Assembly: GCA_038230775.1 (NCBI GenBank)
Contig: JBBRMQ010000168.1
Span: forward strand, 1 to 9,618
Length of the DNA stretch: 9,618 nucleotides
Origin: JBBRMQ01 sp038230775
GTDB lineage: Bacteria; Acidobacteriota; Thermoanaerobaculia; Gp7-AA8
Direction of reading: 5' to 3'
The notes beneath the pieces are model-generated. The model ran no database searches, had not been told where the DNA came from, and was given only the letters and a program-made list of their open reading frames with translations. The position numbers and the translations under genes are program-made. This document shows, piece after piece, positions 6,924 to 9,618 of the stretch. How positions within the stretch are numbered: the stretch's first letter is position 1; each line of letters begins with the position of its first letter.

Positions 6924-6967
6924 GTACGGGAACGTACGCAGTCTACTCTCTATTCGATGCTGATCAA
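6924..6967 (-). promoter_or_regulatory. Candidate promoter with a downstream palindrome, upstream of the CheB/CheR fusion
   Basis: On the minus strand TTGATC (6967-6962) and TAGACT (6945-6940) are 16 bases apart, each matching the sigma-70 consensus at 4 of 6 positions. Transcription would start near 6933, giving a leader of about 100 bases. A palindrome GTACG-TTCC-CGTAC (6937-6924) covers that start point, where a repressor could act. The leader also holds a small hairpin GGCGC-TCAC-GCGCC (6888-6875). This is the only sizeable gap between the upstream operon and the fusion gene, so a promoter is expected here, but the exact boxes are uncertain. Confidence 0.35.
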
Positions 6968-6987
6968 ATCCGGCAATTTCGGTGTGA

Positions 6988-7027
6988 ACTTCTCCCACCA
7001 GCAATGTGTAGTACGGAAGGGAGAAGT
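6988..7027 (-). terminator. 9-bp-arm hairpin after the receiver operon
   Basis: ACTTCTCCC and GGGAGAAGT (6988-6996 and 7019-7027) are perfect inverted copies with a 22-base loop. The stem starts five bases after the stop codon of the last receiver gene. The large loop and the lack of a T-run argue against a strong intrinsic terminator; it may instead mark or protect the 3' end of the operon mRNA. Confidence 0.45.
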
Positions 7028-7031
7028 GGCG

Positions 7032-7436
7032 TCAAGCGGCGCTTGCATCGGCCTCCGCGATACAGCCGCCCACCGCGGCGATCAGCTCATCGATCTCGAA
7101 CGGCTTGCGCAGCGCGGCGAACACGTTCCGGTTGATCGCGTTCGTGACGATGTCCTGCGACGCCGCAGACATCACCACCACATACCGCGGCACGCCTTCC
7201 CGGGTCTGCAAACGGGCCAGAACCTCGAATCCACTCAATCCCGGCATCATCAGATCCAGGACCACCACGTTGTAGTCGGTCCCGTTGATCTTCTCGAGTG
7301 CTTGATGGCCGTTCACCGCCGTATCGACATCGTATCCGGCACGTCTGAGGATCGTGGAGACGAGACGAAGGATGCAGGCGTCATCGTCCGTGACGAGAAT
7401 CCGTTTGCGGACGGCGACTTCAGGCTCAGTGGACAT
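7032..7436 (-). CDS. Single-domain CheY-like response regulator
   Basis: The 134-residue protein is one receiver domain with no output domain. It carries the acidic cluster Asp17-Asp19 (LVTDDDA), phospho-acceptor Asp61 (VVVLDLMMPG), switch Ser90 (VVVMSA) and Lys111 (LRKPF), so it should be phosphorylatable. Its ATG lies inside the 3' end of the kinase gene at 7426-8817, an 11-base overlap, with a weak GGTGG upstream, so it is probably translated by coupling and phosphorylated by that kinase or its relay. A stand-alone receiver usually acts by binding a partner protein or by shuttling phosphate. The target is not visible. The short tail after the receiver (about 125-134) is Ala-rich. Confidence 0.92.
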   Translation of the reverse strand: MSTEPEVAVRKRILVTDDDACILRLVSTILRRAGYDVDTAVNGHQALEKINGTDYNVVVLDLMMPGLSGFEVLARLQTREGVPRYVVVMSAASQDIVTNAINRNVFAALRKPFEIDELIAAVGGCIAEADASAA

Positions 7437-8817
7437 TGGCCACCAGCGGAATGGTGAAGGAGAACGTGCTTCCCACGCCTAACGCACTCTCCACCTGGAT
7501 CCGACCGCCGTGAGATTCGACGACCAGCTTGCAGAATGCGAGTCCGAGCCCGGTGCCGACCTTGTTGCGCCGGTCAGCCTGGCCGAACTTTTCGAAGATC
7601 CGCTCGAACGCCTCCACCGGGATTCCGTCGCCGGTGTCGCGAATCGCGAACCGGATGTTCTCGTAGTCGTCCAGCGCGGCGCTGACCGTCACGCTGCCGT
7701 CGCGCGTGAACTTGATCGCGTTGGCGACGAGATTGACGAGCGTACGACTCAGCTTGTTCTCGTCGCCCGGGAAGAGCGGCAAGTCGGCCGCTATGTCGGT
7801 AGCAAGAGTGCTGTGCCCGTCCTCGGCGAGGGACGCGACCTGCTCGATCGCCCCCGAGACCAGCTTCGTCGCGGAGAGCACGGTGTACTGAAGTGATGCA
7901 GCACCCGACTCCATCTTCTCAACGTCGAGGAGATCATTGATCATCGCCAGGAGAGTCTTGCCGCCGCCGACCGCGATGCTCATCATTTCACGCTGCGTGT
8001 CGTTGAGCGCGCCGTGTTTCTCGAGCATCTCGACGCCGACGATCACTGCGGTGAGGGGTGTCCGCAGGTCGTGAACGATCATGTTGCGCATGTCGTCGCG
8101 CAGCTTCTCCACTTCCTGCAGCGTCCGGAAGTTCTCCTGCAGTTGTTCGAAAAGGAGCGTCTCCCGATCGCGGCCGCGTTTCTTTTCCAGGCAGGCGTCG
8201 ATGCGGGCCCTGAGCAGTGTCGGGTTGAACGGCTTCGTCAGGTAATCCTCGGCGCCCGCCTCCACGCAGCGCACGACGGACTGCACCTCGTTCAGCGCCG
8301 AGATCATGATCACCGGGATCCGCTGCAGGTGCTCATCGGCCTTGATCGCGTTCAGCACTTCGTAGCCGTCCATGTCCGGCATCATGATGTCGAGCAACAC
8401 CAGGTCGAATGGCGTCTCGCACATTCTCTCCAGCGCCTCGCGGCCGCTGCTCGCGGTCTGGGTCGAGTGTCCCTGCTTCGTCAGCCTGCGCGAGAGGACG
8501 TCGCGATTCGCCGCATCGTCATCAACGACCAGCACATGTCCGGGTGCCACCGAGGGCTTGGGCTTGACGGCTAGCAGCGGCGCTTCGACTTCCGCGGGAT
8601 CGTCTAAGGCGGCGGTCTTCTGGCCTGACGACGTGAAGTTCTGTTCGATGATCGCCAGCAGGCGATGACCTGCCGCACGAATGCGCTGCAGATCGGTGAC
8701 GAAGCCGTTGCCCTTCTGGCCTTCCGCTTCCTCGGTGAGCATCTCCGAATAGCCGATGATCTGATTGAGCGGACTGCGCAGGTCGTGCAGCAGTTTGGAC
8801 GACAGGACCGCGCTCAC
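7426..8817 (-). CDS. Soluble hybrid kinase: H-box region, receiver, DHp, ATPase
   Basis: The start is a GTG at 8817 that overlaps the upstream TGA (GTGA) and has AAGGTG eight bases before it. The frame stays open further upstream, but that part only shadows the preceding receiver gene. The product is 463 residues with no membrane segment. It begins with an H-box, His11 in LLHDLRSPLNQIIGYSEML, followed by a helix to about residue 62, but no ATPase of its own. A receiver spans about 93-212 (Asp99-Asp101, Asp143 in LLDIMMPD, Ser173, Lys195 in LTKPF). A coiled linker leads to a full kinase core: His249 in VHDLRTPL, Asn366 in NLVANAIKF, DTGDGI (394-399) and GTGLGLA (421-427). The N-terminal part looks like the dimerisation half of a kinase that has lost its ATPase, with an Arg-Ser-Pro version of the H-box. 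Two histidines around a receiver suggest a phosphorelay within the protein or with the adjoining single-domain receivers. Confidence 0.9.
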   Translation of the reverse strand: MSAVLSSKLLHDLRSPLNQIIGYSEMLTEEAEGQKGNGFVTDLQRIRAAGHRLLAIIEQNFTSSGQKTAALDDPAEVEAPLLAVKPKPSVAPGHVLVVDDDAANRDVLSRRLTKQGHSTQTASSGREALERMCETPFDLVLLDIMMPDMDGYEVLNAIKADEHLQRIPVIMISALNEVQSVVRCVEAGAEDYLTKPFNPTLLRARIDACLEKKRGRDRETLLFEQLQENFRTLQEVEKLRDDMRNMIVHDLRTPLTAVIVGVEMLEKHGALNDTQREMMSIAVGGGKTLLAMINDLLDVEKMESGAASLQYTVLSATKLVSGAIEQVASLAEDGHSTLATDIAADLPLFPGDENKLSRTLVNLVANAIKFTRDGSVTVSAALDDYENIRFAIRDTGDGIPVEAFERIFEKFGQADRRNKVGTGLGLAFCKLVVESHGGRIQVESALGVGSTFSFTIPLVANVH

Positions 8818-9200
8818 GACTTGCGCACCTTGACCGCCGCAAGAAGCAGCGCGTCCATTTTTGCGAGAAGCCGCGGTAGTTCGATCGGCTTGGTGTCGTA
8901 GTCGTCGCAGCCCGCTTCGAGCGCTTTCTCGCGGTCGTTGGCCATGGCGTGCGCGGTGAGAGCGATGATCGGGATGTGCTTGAGAACCGCGTCCGCCTTG
9001 ATGCGGCGCGTTGCCTCCCATCCGTCGACGACCGGAAGGCTCATGTCCATCAGGATCAGATCGGGTGCCTGAGCCCGCGCGACTTCGATGCCCTTCTCGC
9101 CGTCGACAGCGATGAGCACCTCGTAACCCTTGCGCGCCAGCCGGCGCGACAACATCTCACGGTTCATCTCGTTGTCTTCCACGATCAGGATGGTCGTCAT
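8814..9200 (-). CDS. Single-domain response regulator, DivK-like
   Basis: The product is 128 residues, one receiver without an output domain. Key residues are Glu8-Asp9 (LIVEDNE), phospho-acceptor Asp52 (LILMDMSLPVVDG), switch Thr82 (ALTAHAM) and Lys104 (DTKPI). The opening LIVEDNEMN and the ALTAHAM segment resemble DivK-type receivers that act through protein-protein contacts; orthology to DivK is not claimed. The ATG overlaps the stop of the upstream gene (ATGA, 9200-9197) and its own stop overlaps the next gene's GTG (GTGA, 8817-8814), so all three are coupled in translation. It lies between two kinase-type genes and probably carries phosphate between them. Confidence 0.93.
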   Translation of the reverse strand: MTTILIVEDNEMNREMLSRRLARKGYEVLIAVDGEKGIEVARAQAPDLILMDMSLPVVDGWEATRRIKADAVLKHIPIIALTAHAMANDREKALEAGCDDYDTKPIELPRLLAKMDALLLAAVKVRKS

Positions 9201-9618
9201 CGCTTGGCCATTTCAGAATGCTGACGAGGGACGTGCATCGTGTGGTTGTCGGAGAGAAGATCGCGCACCTGAACCAGGAGATTGTCGTGCGAATCGCCGT
9301 GGGTTCTCACGATGCTCTGCACATTGCCGTTCAACCGCCTGCGGTCGTCGTTGCTGAGGTCGCGCGCCGTTACGACGACAATCGGAATGGATCTCCACTC
9401 CGGGTGACGACGAACCTCGGCCGCGAACTCGAAACCGTTCATCTCAGGCATCATCAAGTCGAGAAAAATCAATTTGGGACGGTGCTTCTCCATGCTCCTG
9501 AGCGCCTCCACCCCGTTTTCCGCCTCGGAAACGACCCACCCTTCTTTCTCCAGCATGTTGCGCGTGAGGGATCGGGTCGAAGGATCGTCATCGATGACGA
9601 GAACGGGACATGGCGGTC
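9197..9618 (-). CDS. C-terminal receiver domain of a gene cut by the window edge, probably a hybrid histidine kinase
   Basis: The frame is open to the end of the window and shows 139 residues. They form a receiver: CPVLVIDDDPSTR at the visible start, the phospho-acceptor Asp in LIFLDLMMPEMNGFEF, and the switch Thr in VVVTARDLS. The only in-frame ATG (9556) falls inside the first helix of the fold, so the true start lies beyond base 9618. Receivers of this type, ending in a DLS/TxxDRRRLNG segment, are usually the last domain of large hybrid sensor kinases; this is family recall, and the rest of the protein is not visible. The Lys expected near the end of the fold (commonly QKG) is not seen; the segment reads SIVRTHGDS. 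The stop overlaps the next gene's ATG. Confidence 0.85.
   Translation of the reverse strand, partial: PPCPVLVIDDDPSTRSLTRNMLEKEGWVVSEAENGVEALRSMEKHRPKLIFLDLMMPEMNGFEFAAEVRRHPEWRSIPIVVVTARDLSNDDRRRLNGNVQSIVRTHGDSHDNLLVQVRDLLSDNHTMHVPRQHSEMAKR

Noticed and set aside
8818..9021. 68-codon N-terminal extension of the soluble hybrid kinase
   Set aside because: The extension reads through the neighbouring receiver gene in another frame, has shadow-like composition, and the GTG at 8817 has both a stop-start overlap and a Shine-Dalgarno-like AAGGTG.

Overview
This is a GC-rich bacterial window in which every convincing gene lies on the minus strand and almost every gene is a two-component signalling protein. 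The long CheB/CheR/kinase fusion, the many PAS/GAF kinases and stand-alone receivers, and two kinds of intergenic palindromic repeat suggest a large, free-living genome with many signalling proteins. Acidobacteriota or a similar soil phylum would fit, but nothing in the window (no rRNA, no marker gene) proves the taxon.

Layout, read in the direction of transcription (right to left). First is a four-gene cluster, 9618 to 7032: the C-terminal receiver of a gene cut by the window edge, a DivK-like single-domain receiver, a soluble kinase with the order H-box region, receiver, DHp, ATPase, and a second single-domain receiver. All three junctions overlap (ATGA, GTGA, 11 bp), so the cluster is almost certainly one translationally coupled operon. 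It ends in a 9-bp-arm hairpin at 6988-7027. A 202-bp gap with a candidate promoter and a small palindrome then precedes a 1276-residue CheB-CheR-PAS-GAF-histidine kinase fusion (6829-2999) with a good Shine-Dalgarno site.

Downstream of the fusion is a 412-bp stretch without an intact gene (2587-2998). It holds the frameshifted N-terminus of a zinc-dependent alcohol dehydrogenase, cut off next to an inverted pair of 49-bp palindromic repeats whose two copies differ by compensatory substitutions. Next comes a 132-residue membrane protein with a CxxC motif. Its stop codon overlaps the start of a 20-codon scrap of a response regulator receiver. The last gene is a 652-residue PAS-PAS kinase whose N-terminal receiver-like domain has lost all the phosphorylation residues. 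The left edge of the window is a 32-bp-arm inverted repeat that probably ends this transcript.

The operon looks like a phosphorelay: several histidines and receivers, but no DNA-binding or enzymatic output domain in the visible part. The CheB/CheR fusion has no chemotaxis genes beside it and is probably a separate sensor. The most unusual material is the gene debris and repeats between 2129 and 2909, and the kinase with two H-boxes at 7426-8817. I do not see evidence for a wholly new system; the individual protein families are known.
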